From NCBI RefSeq assembly GCF_039729015.1, contig NZ_CP155792.1, positions 950,001 through 1,014,000 of the forward strand: a DNA stretch of 64,000 bases. The letters are read 5' to 3'. The DNA comes from Blastococcus sp. HT6-30 (lineage in GTDB: Bacteria > Actinomycetota > Actinomycetes > Mycobacteriales > Geodermatophilaceae). Shown here piece by piece: positions 45,133-53,598 of this stretch (position 1 is the first letter of the stretch; each line of letters begins with the position of its first letter). Position numbers and translations under genes: made by a program. The notes under the pieces were generated by a model that saw only the letters and a program-made list of their open reading frames with translations, ran no database searches and was not told the origin of the DNA.

Positions 45133-45897
45133 GTGAGCGCAGTGCAGTCCGAGCCGCCGGGTGACCGGTCCGACCGCGAGCTGACGGTCGACGAGCTGGC
45201 CGCCCGGGTGGGGGTCACGGTGCGCAACGTGCGCGCCTACTCCGCCCGCGGCCTGCTCCCGCCGCCGCGCATGGTCGGTCGCACCGGCTACTACGGCCGG
45301 GAGCACGTCGCCCGGCTGCTGCTGGTGCGCGAGATGCTCGCCGAGGGCTACTCGCTGGCGATGATCGAGCGCACGCTGGCCAGCGCGCCCCCGGCCGCGA
45401 GCTCGGCCACGCTGGCGCTGCACCGCGCGCTGCTGACGCCGTGGCTGCCCCCGGAGCCGGAGATCACCACGGGGGCCGAGCTGACCGCGCGGACCGGCGT
45501 GCCCGCGGATCCCGAGCTGGTCGACCAGCTGGTGCAGCTGGGCATCGTGGAGCGGCTCGAGGGTGGGCGGCTCCGGGTACTGGACCCCGCCCTGCTCATG
45601 GCCGGGTTGCAGGTGGTGGGACTGGGGGTGCCGGCGACGGCGTTGATCGCCGCGCAGGCGCAGGTCAACGAGCACGTGCGGGCGATCGCGCACACCTACG
45701 TGCAGATGTTCGTCGACACCGTCTGGCGGGCCTTCGTGGAGGCGGGGGCGCCGCGCGAGCAGCTGGAGGAGATCCTGGCGACCGTGAGCCGGCTCCAGCC
45801 GGTGGCGGCCCAGGCGATGCTGGCGGCGTTCCGCACCGAGATGGCCGCCGAGGTCGCCGGGGCGGTCGAGGGCGCGCTCGGAGAGCTGGGGGACTAA
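45133..45897 (+). CDS. MerR-family transcriptional regulator
   Basis: GTG 45133 follows AAGGAGGGG. The 254-aa protein begins with a MerR winged helix (LTVDELAARVGVTVRNVRAY, then GYYGREHVARLLLVREMLAEGYSLAMIE). The long C-terminal region (about 90-254) is helical, has no Cys or His cluster and so no obvious metal site; length and tail suggest a ligand-binding or TipA-like effector domain. It is divergent from the membrane operon and should act at the 19-bp-spacer promoter between them. Its TAA stop is also the target duplicated by the IS element that follows. Confidence 0.85.
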   Translation: MSAVQSEPPGDRSDRELTVDELAARVGVTVRNVRAYSARGLLPPPRMVGRTGYYGREHVARLLLVREMLAEGYSLAMIERTLASAPPAASSATLALHRALLTPWLPPEPEITTGAELTARTGVPADPELVDQLVQLGIVERLEGGRLRVLDPALLMAGLQVVGLGVPATALIAAQAQVNEHVRAIAHTYVQMFVDTVWRAFVEAGAPREQLEEILATVSRLQPVAAQAMLAAFRTEMAAEVAGAVEGALGELGD

Positions 45898-45911
45898 GAA
45901 CTGGTTTCAGA

Positions 45912-46780
45912 ATGACCGGCGCGCCTCCTCTGGTTGGCGGGCGACACGCAGAGGCTGTTCTGGTGATCGAGGAACTGGTGCCCGATGGAGTGTGGGAACG
46001 GGTTTGGCCGCTGCTGCCGGCGCCGAAGCCGCGCCGGCATCGTCATCCGGGGCGTCGGCCGGTCGATGACCGTGCCGCGCTGGCCGGCATCGTGTTCGTG
46101 CTCAAGACCGGAATCTCTTGGAACCAGCTGCCCACCGGGCTCGTCGGTTGCTCGGGTGTCACCTGCTGGCGGCGGCTGCGGGACTGGACCGAGGCCGGCG
46201 TCTGGCGGGCGCTGCACCAGGCTCTGCTGGCCGAGCTGCGTGCCAGCGACCATCTGGACCTGGACCGGTGCGCCGTGGACGGCTCTCACGTCCGGGCGCT
46301 CAAAGGGGGGACCACGTCGGGCCCTCGCCGGTTGACCGCGGTCGTCCTGGCTCCAAGCACCACCTGATCTGCGACGCCGGCGGCATCCCGCTGGCAGTCA
46401 CCCTCACCGGCGGCAACCGCAACGACATCACCCAGCTCATCCCGCTGCTGGATGCGGTGCCCCCCATCCGGGGCCGCCGCGGGCGGCCGCGTCGCAGGCC
46501 TCCCGAGGTCTACGCCGACCGCGGCTACGACCACGACAAGTACCGGCGGATCCTGCGAGACCGGGGCATCACGCCGCGCATCGCCCGCCGCGGCATCGCG
46601 CACGGCTCGGGTCTGGGCCGCACCCGCTGGGTCGTCGAGCGCGGCTTCGCCTGGCTGCACGCCTTCAAGCGGCTACGCACCCGCTACGAACGCGCCGCGC
46701 CGACATCCATCTCGGCCTCCTGCACCTGGCCTGTGCCCTGATCTGCTACCGACGACTTCCGTTCCTTGTGGGATGTGACC
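45912..46780 (+). pseudogene. IS5-family transposase (orfA/orfB, with an extra frameshift)
   Basis: The first frame (from ATG 45912) holds EELVPDGVWERVWPLLPAP, GISWNQLPTGL and the first catalytic Asp in DRCAVDGSHVRALKGG. At the run CAAAGGGGGG (about 46300) the reading moves by -1 into GRPGSKHHLICDAGGIPLAV, GGNRNDITQLIPLLD and RTRWVVERGFAWL (catalytic Asp and Glu). This matches the programmed orfA-orfB shift of the IS427 group. Near 46690, two extra bases push the last part (RADIHLGLLHLACALICYRR) into a third frame, which should truncate the protein. The transposase is therefore probably inactive unless that is a sequence error. Confidence 0.8.
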
Positions 46781-46868
46781 TGTTGGAAGGGTCAGCTGCC
46801 AGAAACTTGGACTCGGCTCGTCCAGTGGTGTGGACGAGCCGTAGGGCTACCCGTGCACGCTGGCAGCC

Positions 46869-47624
46869 CTACGGCCATCCCTGCTCGAGCAGTGGGGTGA
46901 CGGTGACCTCGTTGAGCACCACGTCCGGCGGGGCGGCGGCGATCCAGCTGATCAGGCGGGCGACCTGATCGGGAGCCAATGCGTCGGCGGGCAGGGTCGG
47001 CTCGGCAGAGCCGGTCCGATCTTCCGGTGACCAAACGCCCCAGCTAGTGTCCATGGCGCCGGGGTAAAGCACGCAGGCGCGGATGCGGTGCGGCTTGCCT
47101 TCGGCCGCGAGTGCCTGGGTGAGGCCGGTGAGCCCGAACTTGGCGGAGCAGTAGGCCGCGGCATCCGCCCAGCCGCGCCGACCAGCCACCGAGGACACGT
47201 TGAGGATGGTTCCGCGGCCGTTCTCACGCATGTCCGGCCAGACCGCCTTGGCCAGCAAGAACGACGCGCGCAGATTCACCGCGAGCACCCTGTCCCAGGC
47301 TGCGACGTCGAGCTCGGCCACCGGACCAGGCACGTCTGTCCCGGCCGCGTTGACCAAGACGTCGACGCGGCCCAGTTCGGCGCGCACCTGGCCTACGGCT
47401 CGCTCGATCGCATCGGCATCGGCGAGATCCACCACCGCCGCGCTCGCTCGCACTCCACGGGCCCGGACCTGCTCGGCCGTCTGGTCCAGATCGGTGGATC
47501 CGCGGGCCAGTACCGCGACGTCGGCGCCGTCTGCAGCCAGGGCCAGAGCCGTTGCCCGTCCCAGGCCGCTGCTGCCACCGGTCACCAGCGCGATCCGCCC
47601 GCGCAGCCCTTCTGACCTGCTCAC
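46869..47624 (-). CDS. Short-chain dehydrogenase/reductase, IS passenger
   Basis: GTG 47624 follows GGAGG at 6 nt; 251 aa. Classical SDR motifs are intact: LVTGGSSGLGRATALA (cofactor loop), VDLADADA, LVNAAGTDVPG (NAAG), NVSSVAG (catalytic Ser), AYCSAKFGL (catalytic Tyr and Lys) and PGAMDTSW. It should be a cytosolic NAD(P)-dependent oxidoreductase; substrate not predictable. It lies entirely between the terminal repeats of the IS element and opposite to the transposase, so it is best read as a passenger gene moved with the element. Confidence 0.85.
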   Translation of the reverse strand: MSRSEGLRGRIALVTGGSSGLGRATALALAADGADVAVLARGSTDLDQTAEQVRARGVRASAAVVDLADADAIERAVGQVRAELGRVDVLVNAAGTDVPGPVAELDVAAWDRVLAVNLRASFLLAKAVWPDMRENGRGTILNVSSVAGRRGWADAAAYCSAKFGLTGLTQALAAEGKPHRIRACVLYPGAMDTSWGVWSPEDRTGSAEPTLPADALAPDQVARLISWIAAAPPDVVLNEVTVTPLLEQGWP

Positions 47625-47904
47625 TTCTGCCTCCGGTCTCGCCGTCACGGCCGCCGGGGACCAGCCTGCCCGCTGCGGTCGACTGCTGCTGGGCAAGGTG
47701 GCCGAGAACACGACTCCAAAAGGGCCTGACAAGGCGGCTGCGCACGGCGGGGTGGCGCCCGGTATGTGCATCACCGAGCGGTGTTCACCGTAACTGTCTA
47801 TGTGCCGTCCACCGGCGGCGCTCGGACAGCATCTACCGGCTGAGTTCGCAATGTCGGAGGCGGCCCCGATCTGCCATGGCTAACTCGCCGTTCTGAAATG
47901 AGCT

Positions 47905-48099
47905 CTAAGCGGCCGACGGCCGGCCCGGGGCGTCGCCGTCGGGGATCTCCTCGCGGGCCGTGCCCTGCCGGTCGGCCTCGCCCGCGGCCTCCCGTGCGCT
48001 GAGCCGGCGGTCGCGCACCACGGCGCCCGTGACGAGCGCGACGAGGACGGCGGCGGGCACGAAGAAGCCGACGGTCCCGATGATGCTCAGGCCGTCCAT
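47905..48099 (-). CDS. Small single-span membrane protein
   Basis: ATG 48099 gives 64 aa; GTG 48123 with nearby GGAG is an alternative. One transmembrane segment (GFFVPAAVLVALVTGAVV) is followed by a charged cytoplasmic tail rich in Arg, Glu and Asp. Its TAG stop overlapped the MerR gene stop before the IS inserted between them: CTAA is shared at the junction. Function unknown. Confidence 0.6.
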   Translation of the reverse strand: MDGLSIIGTVGFFVPAAVLVALVTGAVVRDRRLSAREAAGEADRQGTAREEIPDGDAPGRPSAA

Positions 48100-48145
48100 G
48101 GCGACGGGGTCGTAGCCGGACACGGCTCCATGTGACACCGATCGA

Positions 48146-48158
48146 TGACACGATGTCA
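48146..48158 (-). promoter_or_regulatory. Palindrome in promoter region of the small membrane gene
   Basis: The 13-bp palindrome TGACACGATGTCA overlaps a TTGACA-type -35 (read on the minus strand) about 55 bp upstream of the gene. A further TGACAC half-site lies nearby. It may be a repressor site; the -10 is unclear. Confidence 0.35.
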
Positions 48159-48276
48159 ACCGGAGCGCCGTCAGTCGGAGCCGCGGCCTCTCCGCCGGTG
48201 GCCCGTGAAGGCCACCGGGCCCGGCTGCAGCTCGACCCGCTCGAGGGCCTCCTGGCCGGCTGACCGCGGACGCAAA

Positions 48277-48308
48277 GAGGGTCCCTCCCGCGATCGGAAG
48301 GGACCCTC
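48277..48308 (-). terminator. Terminator of the bfd-bfr operon
   Basis: A perfect 10-bp stem GAGGGTCCCT/AGGGACCCTC with a 12-nt loop lies 21 bp beyond the bfr stop codon. Confidence 0.65.
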
Positions 48309-48329
48309 GGTGCGCGGGTGCAGCTGCTG

Positions 48330-48812
48330 TCAGGGCGTCTCGGTGACGATCTGCGCGGCGAGGTACTGCGGCGCGCCCACCCGCTCGATCGCGGCGAGCT
48401 GCGCCTCGAACCAGTCGGCGTGCTTCTCCTCGTCGAGCACCATCTCCTCGAAGACCGAGGCCGTGCCGTGGTCGCCGAGGTCGTGGCACTCCTTGGCGGA
48501 GGCGTTGAACTGGGCGACGGCGGCCTTCTCGCTGTCGAGGGCCAGGACGAGCATCTCCTCGGCGGTCTCGCCCACCCGGATGGCGCCGAGGCGCTGCAGG
48601 TTGGGGTGGCCGTCGAAGAGCAGGATCCGCTGGATCAGGGCGTCGGCGTCGCGCATCTCGTCGATGGAGAGGTCGTAGAAGACCTTGCCGAGCTTCGGCA
48701 GGCCCCAGGCGTCGAGCATGCGGGCGTTGAGGAAGTACGTGTTGGTGACCGTCAGTTCGAAGGTCAGCGCGTCGTTCAGCAGTTCGACCACGCGGGGGCT
48801 AACGGGCTGCAC
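48330..48812 (-). CDS. bfr: Bacterioferritin
   Basis: The 160-aa four-helix-bundle protein carries the ferroxidase ligands in LTFELTVTNTYF, IDEMRDADALIQRILLFDGHPNL, and EEMVLDEEKHADWFEAQL, as in bacterioferritins. The helix-B haem Met of classical Bfr would fall in the segment SIDEMRD and is present. It stores iron as ferric mineral in a 24-mer. The start overlaps the end of bfd by 14 bp, so both are on one transcript from the iron-box promoter. Confidence 0.9.
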   Translation of the reverse strand: MQPVSPRVVELLNDALTFELTVTNTYFLNARMLDAWGLPKLGKVFYDLSIDEMRDADALIQRILLFDGHPNLQRLGAIRVGETAEEMLVLALDSEKAAVAQFNASAKECHDLGDHGTASVFEEMVLDEEKHADWFEAQLAAIERVGAPQYLAAQIVTETP

Positions 48813-49029
48813 CGGCTACTCCCAGCTCTCGCTCGGCCGGGCGCTCGGTGGTGCGCCCGGCTCGCACCGGGCAATGCTGACACACCAGGTCGCGGACCGA
48901 GTCGACGCAGTTGCCGCAGGTTCGTCCCGCTCCGGTGGCCCGTGCCACGTCGGCGACGCACCTCGCGCCGTTGGCGATCGCCTCGAGGACGTCGCGGTCG
49001 GTCACCACGTTGCAGTGGCACACGTACAT
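48799..49029 (-). CDS. bfd: Bacterioferritin-associated ferredoxin-like protein
   Basis: ATG 49029; 76 aa. The [2Fe-2S] motif is complete: CHC at 4-6 and CGNC near 38-41, in the setting MYVCHCNVVTDRDV and GAGRTCGNCVDSV typical of Bfd and of BFD-like domains. Bfd reduces the ferric core of Bfr to release iron. Two extra cysteines (CQHC) follow near residue 50. It is the first gene of the bfd-bfr pair, 66 bp after an IdeR-type box. Confidence 0.88.
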   Translation of the reverse strand: MYVCHCNVVTDRDVLEAIANGARCVADVARATGAGRTCGNCVDSVRDLVCQHCPVRAGRTTERPAERELGVAGAAR

Positions 49030-49094
49030 GCAGTGGTCGCCTAACGGGAGACGGTGGGCGGACGGGCCCTGGTGCGCACACCTGGGCAACGCCT

Positions 49095-49113
49095 GGAGGT
49101 TAGCCTCTCCTAA
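49095..49113 (-). promoter_or_regulatory. IdeR/DtxR iron box
   Basis: The 19 bases match the IdeR consensus (TWAGGTWAGSCTWACCTWA) at about 15 positions, with AGGTTAGCCT and CCTAA intact. Its position upstream of bfd-bfr fits the known IdeR activation of iron-storage genes when iron is plentiful. Confidence 0.75.
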
Positions 49114-49462
49114 CCGGTTCGCGCCAGACCGCCCGGTCAGGAGCCGCCGACACGCCTGGGTTGCCGGCATCGCCGACCCGGCAGCCCGCGCCCGCACGCT
49201 CCTGCAGCTGCCGACCGATCCCCGGATCCCCGTCCTGACCAACGCCGGGGACGCGACCTCGGCCAGGGTCGTGGCCGCCACGGAGAGGACCGGCGCGCGA
49301 TCCGGGGCAGACCACCCGGTGCTGCCACCGGGCACCCGGATGCTGAGCTGAGCAGCCCGTGCCCGCGTCCGAGCGGCCGGTCCCGATGCCGTCCGCCGCC
49401 GACGAGTTGCGCGCCGCGCAGGACGGGTACCGCCGGGAGGCCATCGACGAGAGGACGCGCAC
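49114..49462. other. Intergenic region
   Basis: No gene can be supported. A plus-strand open stretch ending near 49351 (AWVAGIADPAARARTLLQLP) looks partly protein-like and could be a remnant, but has no start. Confidence 0.3.
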
Positions 49463-50641
49463 ATGACCGACGACCTGATCACCGCGGACCTGTACGCCTA
49501 TGAAGCGCTGCTGTCGGACGAGGAGCGCGAGGAGCTCGCCGGCATCCGCGAGTTCCTGCAGACCGAGGTCAAGCCCGGGGTCAACGATCACTGGGAGGCC
49601 GCCACCTTCCCGATGGACCTGATCCCGCGCTTCGCCGAGGCGGGGCTGGTCGGCCGCAGCTACGACACCGAGGGCTCACCCCGGGGCTCGCGGCTGTTCA
49701 CCGGCTTCATCTCGCTGGAGGCCAGCCGCGTCGATCCGTCGATGGCCACCTTCCTCGGCGTGCACAACGGGCTGGCCATGGGGTCGATCGTCCATCTCGG
49801 CTCCGAGGAGCAGAAGCGCCGCTGGCTGCCCGGCATGCTGGCCCTGGAGAAGATCGGCTGCTTCGCGCTCACCGAGCCGCACGGCGGGTCCGACGTCGCG
49901 CTCGGTCTGGAGACCACCGCACGGCGGGACGGCGACGAGTGGGTGATCGACGGCGCCAAGCGCTGGATCGGCAACGGCACCTTCGCCGACCTCGTCGTCG
50001 TCTTCGCCCGGGACGTCGCCGACGACTCGGTGAAGACGTTCGTCGTGGAGAAGGGAACCCCGGGGTTCACCGCACGGAAGATGGAGGGCAAGTACGCGCT
50101 GCGCACGGTGCAGAACGCCGACCTGACCTTCGAGGGGTGCCGGGTCCCGGCCGAGAACAAGCTCGAGGGCGGGAACGCGTTCAAGGACGTCAACCGGGTG
50201 CTCAAGCTGACCCGCGGCGGGGTCGCCTGGAACGCCGTCGGCTGCCAGATGGGCGCGTTCGAGGCCGCGCTCGCCTACGCCAAGGAGCGGCAGCAGTTCG
50301 GCCGCCCGATCGCCGGCTTCCAGCTGATCCAGGACCTGCTGGCGCGCATGGCCGGCAACGTGACCGCGAGCCTGGGCATGGCCGTCCGGGTGGCGCAGCT
50401 CCAGGAGGAGGGCGTCTTCCGCGACGACCACGCCGCGCTGGCCAAGAGCTACGTCACCAACCAGGCCCGGGAGACCGTGGGCTGGGCGCGGGAGCTGCTC
50501 GGCGGCAACGGCATCCTCCTCGAGCGCGACGTCGTCCGGTTCTTCAACGACGCCGAGGCCCTCTACTCCTACGAGGGCACCCGGGAGATCAACCAGCTCA
50601 TCGTCGGGCGCGCGCTGACGGGGGTCAGCGCCTTCGTCTGA
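49463..50641 (+). CDS. Acyl-CoA dehydrogenase, glutaryl-CoA dehydrogenase-like
   Basis: ATG 49463 follows GAGAGGAC; 392 aa, standard length. FAD- and substrate-binding signatures are CFALTEPHGGSDVALG and KRWIGNGTFADLVVVF; the catalytic Glu is in YSYEGTREINQLIVGRALTG. RELLGGNGILLERDVVRFF is typical of the GCDH/ACOX4 branch. It oxidises a short acyl-CoA to the enoyl-CoA using FAD and passes electrons to ETF. Whether the substrate is glutaryl-CoA cannot be decided from sequence. The gene stands alone. Confidence 0.85.
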   Translation: MTDDLITADLYAYEALLSDEEREELAGIREFLQTEVKPGVNDHWEAATFPMDLIPRFAEAGLVGRSYDTEGSPRGSRLFTGFISLEASRVDPSMATFLGVHNGLAMGSIVHLGSEEQKRRWLPGMLALEKIGCFALTEPHGGSDVALGLETTARRDGDEWVIDGAKRWIGNGTFADLVVVFARDVADDSVKTFVVEKGTPGFTARKMEGKYALRTVQNADLTFEGCRVPAENKLEGGNAFKDVNRVLKLTRGGVAWNAVGCQMGAFEAALAYAKERQQFGRPIAGFQLIQDLLARMAGNVTASLGMAVRVAQLQEEGVFRDDHAALAKSYVTNQARETVGWARELLGGNGILLERDVVRFFNDAEALYSYEGTREINQLIVGRALTGVSAFV

Positions 50642-50722
50642 GTCGGGCGGGAGCTGCGGCCCGGCCGCCCCGGGGTCAGGGGGACGGCCGGACCGCGGTC
50701 TGGGCGGCGGAGCGGACGTCGG

Positions 50723-51472
50723 TCACCGGGCACCCACCAGCCGGGTCGCCGACGCCGCGTCGGCCACCCACGAGTAGCGGCCCACGGTCGCGGCCGCGTG
50801 GCTGTCGGTGGAGCCGACCAGGGTCACTCCGGCGGCGGCCAGGGCCAGCACCACGCGCGGTCCGGGGGAGCGCCACTTCTCGTTGACCTCGACCGTCGTC
50901 CCGGTGCGGACGGCGGCGGAGGCGATCGCGGCGATGTGCTCGTCGAGCAGTCCGCTCTCGTGCATGCCGATCTTCGGCAGCAGCGAGAACAGGTGGGCCA
51001 GCTGGCCCCGGCCGGCCCGGTCCATCGCCCGGACGGTCGCGTCGACCAGGATCGACAGCGCGTCCTCGGCCGACAGCCCGCCGGCCATCTCCTCGAGCGT
51101 GCGGCGCGGGCTCCACGGACCGTCCGGCCCGGGGAACTGGTGATCGGCGATGAGGATGCGGTCCACCCCGCCGGTCCCGACCACCAGGTCCCCGGGGACG
51201 TCGAGCCGCCCGGAGGCGTCCAGGATCTCCGCCTCGACGCCGGTCAGCACCTCCAGCCCCTCGACGCGGGGCAGCGCGGCCACCTCGGCGAGGAAGCCGG
51301 GCACCCATGCCGTCGTCGTCCGGACGTGGTCGACCATGCGGATGCTGGCCAGCCCGGTCTCGCGGGCGGCGATCAGGTTCTCCATCGGCGCGCTGACCGC
51401 GTCGTCGGACCAGGTGGAGTGCACGTGGTGGTCGGTGAGCAGCAGGTCCAGCTCACCCAGGACGGCGGTCAT
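50723..51472 (-). CDS. PHP-domain phosphoesterase
   Basis: The 249-aa protein has PHP metal motifs in order: DHHVHSTWSDDA (near 14), MVDHVR (near 46), GVEAEI (near 78), IADHQFPG (near 108), late NEKWRSPG and STDSHAAATVGRY (near 230) with the D-x-H ligands. The fold uses two to three metal ions to hydrolyse phosphate esters; HisJ-type histidinol phosphatase or a nucleotide phosphoesterase are possible. It is monocistronic with no link to a his operon here. Confidence 0.8.
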   Translation of the reverse strand: MTAVLGELDLLLTDHHVHSTWSDDAVSAPMENLIAARETGLASIRMVDHVRTTTAWVPGFLAEVAALPRVEGLEVLTGVEAEILDASGRLDVPGDLVVGTGGVDRILIADHQFPGPDGPWSPRRTLEEMAGGLSAEDALSILVDATVRAMDRAGRGQLAHLFSLLPKIGMHESGLLDEHIAAIASAAVRTGTTVEVNEKWRSPGPRVVLALAAAGVTLVGSTDSHAAATVGRYSWVADAASATRLVGAR

Positions 51473-51783
51473 CGTGCCGCCTCGTCGGCGACGACGGCGG
51501 CAGGCGGCGCGCCGGTCGGGCGCACGCCGGTGGGGAAGGGAACAGGCACCGAAACTCCGGGTGGTCGAGGTGGCGGGGGAGAGGGTGGGTCTCGAGGGAA
51601 GGGAACGGCCGGACCCGCGGGTGCCCTGAGGCGGTCCCCGTCCGTCTCACCACTCCGGGTGACATCACCGGACCGGGCAGTTCCCCCGGCGCTCAAGCGC
51701 GGGCTCCCGGCTGCCGATCACCGGGTCAGGTGACGGGACGAGGACCTCTCCCGCATCCCCGTCCGCAGCAGAGGAGAGACGTC
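51473..51783. other. Divergent intergenic region
   Basis: This region separates the PHP gene from the response regulator and must hold both promoters. No hairpin or palindrome was seen. Confidence 0.3.
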
Positions 51784-52491
51784 GTGCCCGACCAGTCGGT
51801 GCTCGTGGTGGAGGACACCCAGGAGATCCGGGAACTCGTGACCACGGTGCTGGAGCGGGCCGGGCTGGCCGTGCGGGCCGTCGGCACCGGCGCTGACGCG
51901 CTGGCGGAGGTCCGGCGCGACGCCCCGGACCTCATCGTCCTGGACCTCGGTCTGCCCGACGCCGACGGCACCGAGATCTGCCGCCAGATCCGCACCGAGA
52001 CCGCCTGCTACGTCCTGATGCTCACCGCGCGCGCCGAGGAGGTCGACCTGCTCATCGGGCTGGCCGTCGGCGCCGACGGGTACATGGTCAAGCCCTTCTC
52101 GCCGCGCGAGCTGGTGGCGCGGGTGCAGGCGATGCTGCGGTTCCCCCGCACCGCCGCATCAGCCGCGCCGGCCGCCGCCCCGGCCCAGCAGTTGGTGCGC
52201 CGGCTGGCCGAGCTGGAGGTGGACGAGGACAGCCGAGAGGTCCGGGTCGACGGCGCCGTCGTCGACCTCACCCGCACCGAGTTCGACCTGCTCGCCGCGC
52301 TGGCGTCCCGCCCCGGCCGCGTCCTGCAGCGGGAGACGTTGCTCCGCGAGGTCTGGGAGACCGACTGGGAGGGCAACCTCCGCCTGGTCGAGGCCCACAT
52401 GTCGAACCTGCGGCGGAAGCTGGTGGCCGCGGGTCTGCACTCGCCGGAGATCCGTACGGTCCGCGGGGTCGGTTACCGCCTGGTGGCGTAG
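51784..52491 (+). CDS. OmpR-type response regulator
   Basis: GTG 51784 follows GAGGAGA; 235 aa. The receiver has the acidic pair in VVEDTQE, phospho-acceptor Asp in LIVLDLGLPDADG, Thr in MLTARAEEVD and Lys in GYMVKPFSP. The C-terminal winged helix has LTRTEFDLLAALASRPGRVL and HMSNLRRKL...IRTVRGVGYRL. It should be a phosphorylation-controlled transcription factor. No histidine kinase is adjacent, but the PAS kinase at 55066-56844 is a candidate partner. Confidence 0.9.
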   Translation: MPDQSVLVVEDTQEIRELVTTVLERAGLAVRAVGTGADALAEVRRDAPDLIVLDLGLPDADGTEICRQIRTETACYVLMLTARAEEVDLLIGLAVGADGYMVKPFSPRELVARVQAMLRFPRTAASAAPAAAPAQQLVRRLAELEVDEDSREVRVDGAVVDLTRTEFDLLAALASRPGRVLQRETLLREVWETDWEGNLRLVEAHMSNLRRKLVAAGLHSPEIRTVRGVGYRLVA

Positions 52492-52525
52492 CGGACGGTC
52501 CGTACGCTTCCCCGCCCGGGACGGG

Positions 52526-53191
52526 TCAGCCGCCGGCCAGGGCCTGCAACTGCTCGACCCGGGAGTGCGCCAGGATCCCGCGGCGCGCGTCTGCGGCGAT
52601 CGCCTGGCAGAGCGCGGCGACCTCCGGGTGCCCGAGCTGGCCGCTGCTGCCGGCGAGGGTCTGCGCCGCCGCGGCCACCGCCGTCGCGTCTCCCGCCCGG
52701 GTGTGCCGGCCGATCGCGGACAGCCGGGCGGGCAGGGCGTCGGCGTAGAGCCGCTGCAGCCGGGGCGTGAGCTCGCCGACGACCAGTTCGGTGTCGTCGG
52801 CAGCATCGGCCGGAAGGTCCACCTGCGCAGCCGGCCCCGTGGTCCGGCTGCGCAGGAAGTCGAGGAGGGCCCGTGCGGAGACGGGCTTGGTGAGCGTGGT
52901 CAGCGCGCCGGCTGCGGAGGCCTGGAGGCGGACATCCGCGCCCGGCTGGGCGGTGAGCACCACGAACCGGGCGCGTGACCCGTTGCGTCGGATCCGGCGG
53001 AGCATCTCCGTACCGCTGCGACCGGTCAGGTCCGAGTCGGTGACGACCAGGTCGACGTCGGTGACCAGGGCGTGGCGGACGGCGTCCTCCGGGCCGTCGG
53101 CCTGCTGCACCTGCCATCCCCCCAGGCACAGCAGGTCCGACACCTGGTCGCGGGCCGTGGCGTCGCCGTCGACGACGAGGGCGGTCAGCAT
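52526..53191 (-). CDS. Receiver plus degenerate Hpt-domain protein
   Basis: ATG 53191 overlaps the previous gene by 7 bp; 221 aa. The N-terminal receiver (1-118) has the acceptor Asp in LVVTDSDLTGRSG, Thr in FVVLTAQPGAD and Lys in LTKPVSARALL. The C-terminal domain (about 130-221) has the Hpt helix pattern QTLAGSSGQLGHPEVAALCQ, but the position of the phosphorylatable His (HxLKGS) is Gln. It may be a phosphotransfer-dead partner that docks to another kinase or receiver. It closes the TasA/SipW-like operon, an unusual place for signalling. Confidence 0.75.
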   Translation of the reverse strand: MLTALVVDGDATARDQVSDLLCLGGWQVQQADGPEDAVRHALVTDVDLVVTDSDLTGRSGTEMLRRIRRNGSRARFVVLTAQPGADVRLQASAAGALTTLTKPVSARALLDFLRSRTTGPAAQVDLPADAADDTELVVGELTPRLQRLYADALPARLSAIGRHTRAGDATAVAAAAQTLAGSSGQLGHPEVAALCQAIAADARRGILAHSRVEQLQALAGG

Positions 53192-53598
53192 CGCACGGTC
53201 GGGGAGTGGTCCGACGTGGCCGTCCAGCCGTAGGGCGTCTCGGCGGTGACGGTGAAGGTGTACCGGTGGCCGAGCGTCAGGTAGGTGGCGCTCAGGCTGG
53301 TCTGCTGCGGGCCGGTGCGGCCCATCACGAACGTCTCGCCGTCCCCGCGGTGCCCGGTGACGAGGTAGCCGCTGACGTCGGGGGACTCGCTGAGGGTCCA
53401 GGAGACATGGGCCTCGAACACCAGCAGGCACCAGCTCCCGGCCGTGTCGACCCCCGTGGGCGGCTGGACGGTCCCCGTCGAGATGCCGGCGGCCACGGTG
53501 GTGGAGTCCCCGAACACCGCCCAGGCGGGGAGGGCGCCGCCGGCGGCGAGAGCGAGGACGAGGCCGGCGACGGACAGGGCGCGGCGGGCGGTGTTCAT
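53185..53598 (-). CDS. Secreted FnIII-like protein of the SipW operon
   Basis: ATG 53598 overlaps the signal peptidase stop (ATGA). The 137-aa product has a signal peptide (ALSVAGLVLALAAGGALPAW) and a short mature part that begins FGDSTTVAAGISTG, as in SipW substrates, followed by a fibronectin III-like sandwich (GVDTAGSW, SWTLSESPDVSGYLVTGHR, TLGHRYTFTVTAETPYGW). It is probably a small surface or matrix protein processed by the adjacent peptidase. Confidence 0.7.
   Translation of the reverse strand: MNTARRALSVAGLVLALAAGGALPAWAVFGDSTTVAAGISTGTVQPPTGVDTAGSWCLLVFEAHVSWTLSESPDVSGYLVTGHRGDGETFVMGRTGPQQTSLSATYLTLGHRYTFTVTAETPYGWTATSDHSPTVRC

Larger units (their letters stand above)
45898..47905 (+). 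mobile_element. IS5-family element carrying a passenger dehydrogenase
   Basis: Left end GAACTGGTTTCAGAA (45898-45912) and the inverted right end GAGCTCATTTCAGAA (47905-47891) match at 12 of 15 positions. Direct repeats TAA (45895-45897 and 47906-47908) flank them. The 2008-bp element holds an IS5-type transposase and, in opposite orientation, a complete SDR gene. The insertion lies exactly at overlapping convergent stop codons, so both neighbours keep their stops. Confidence 0.75.
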
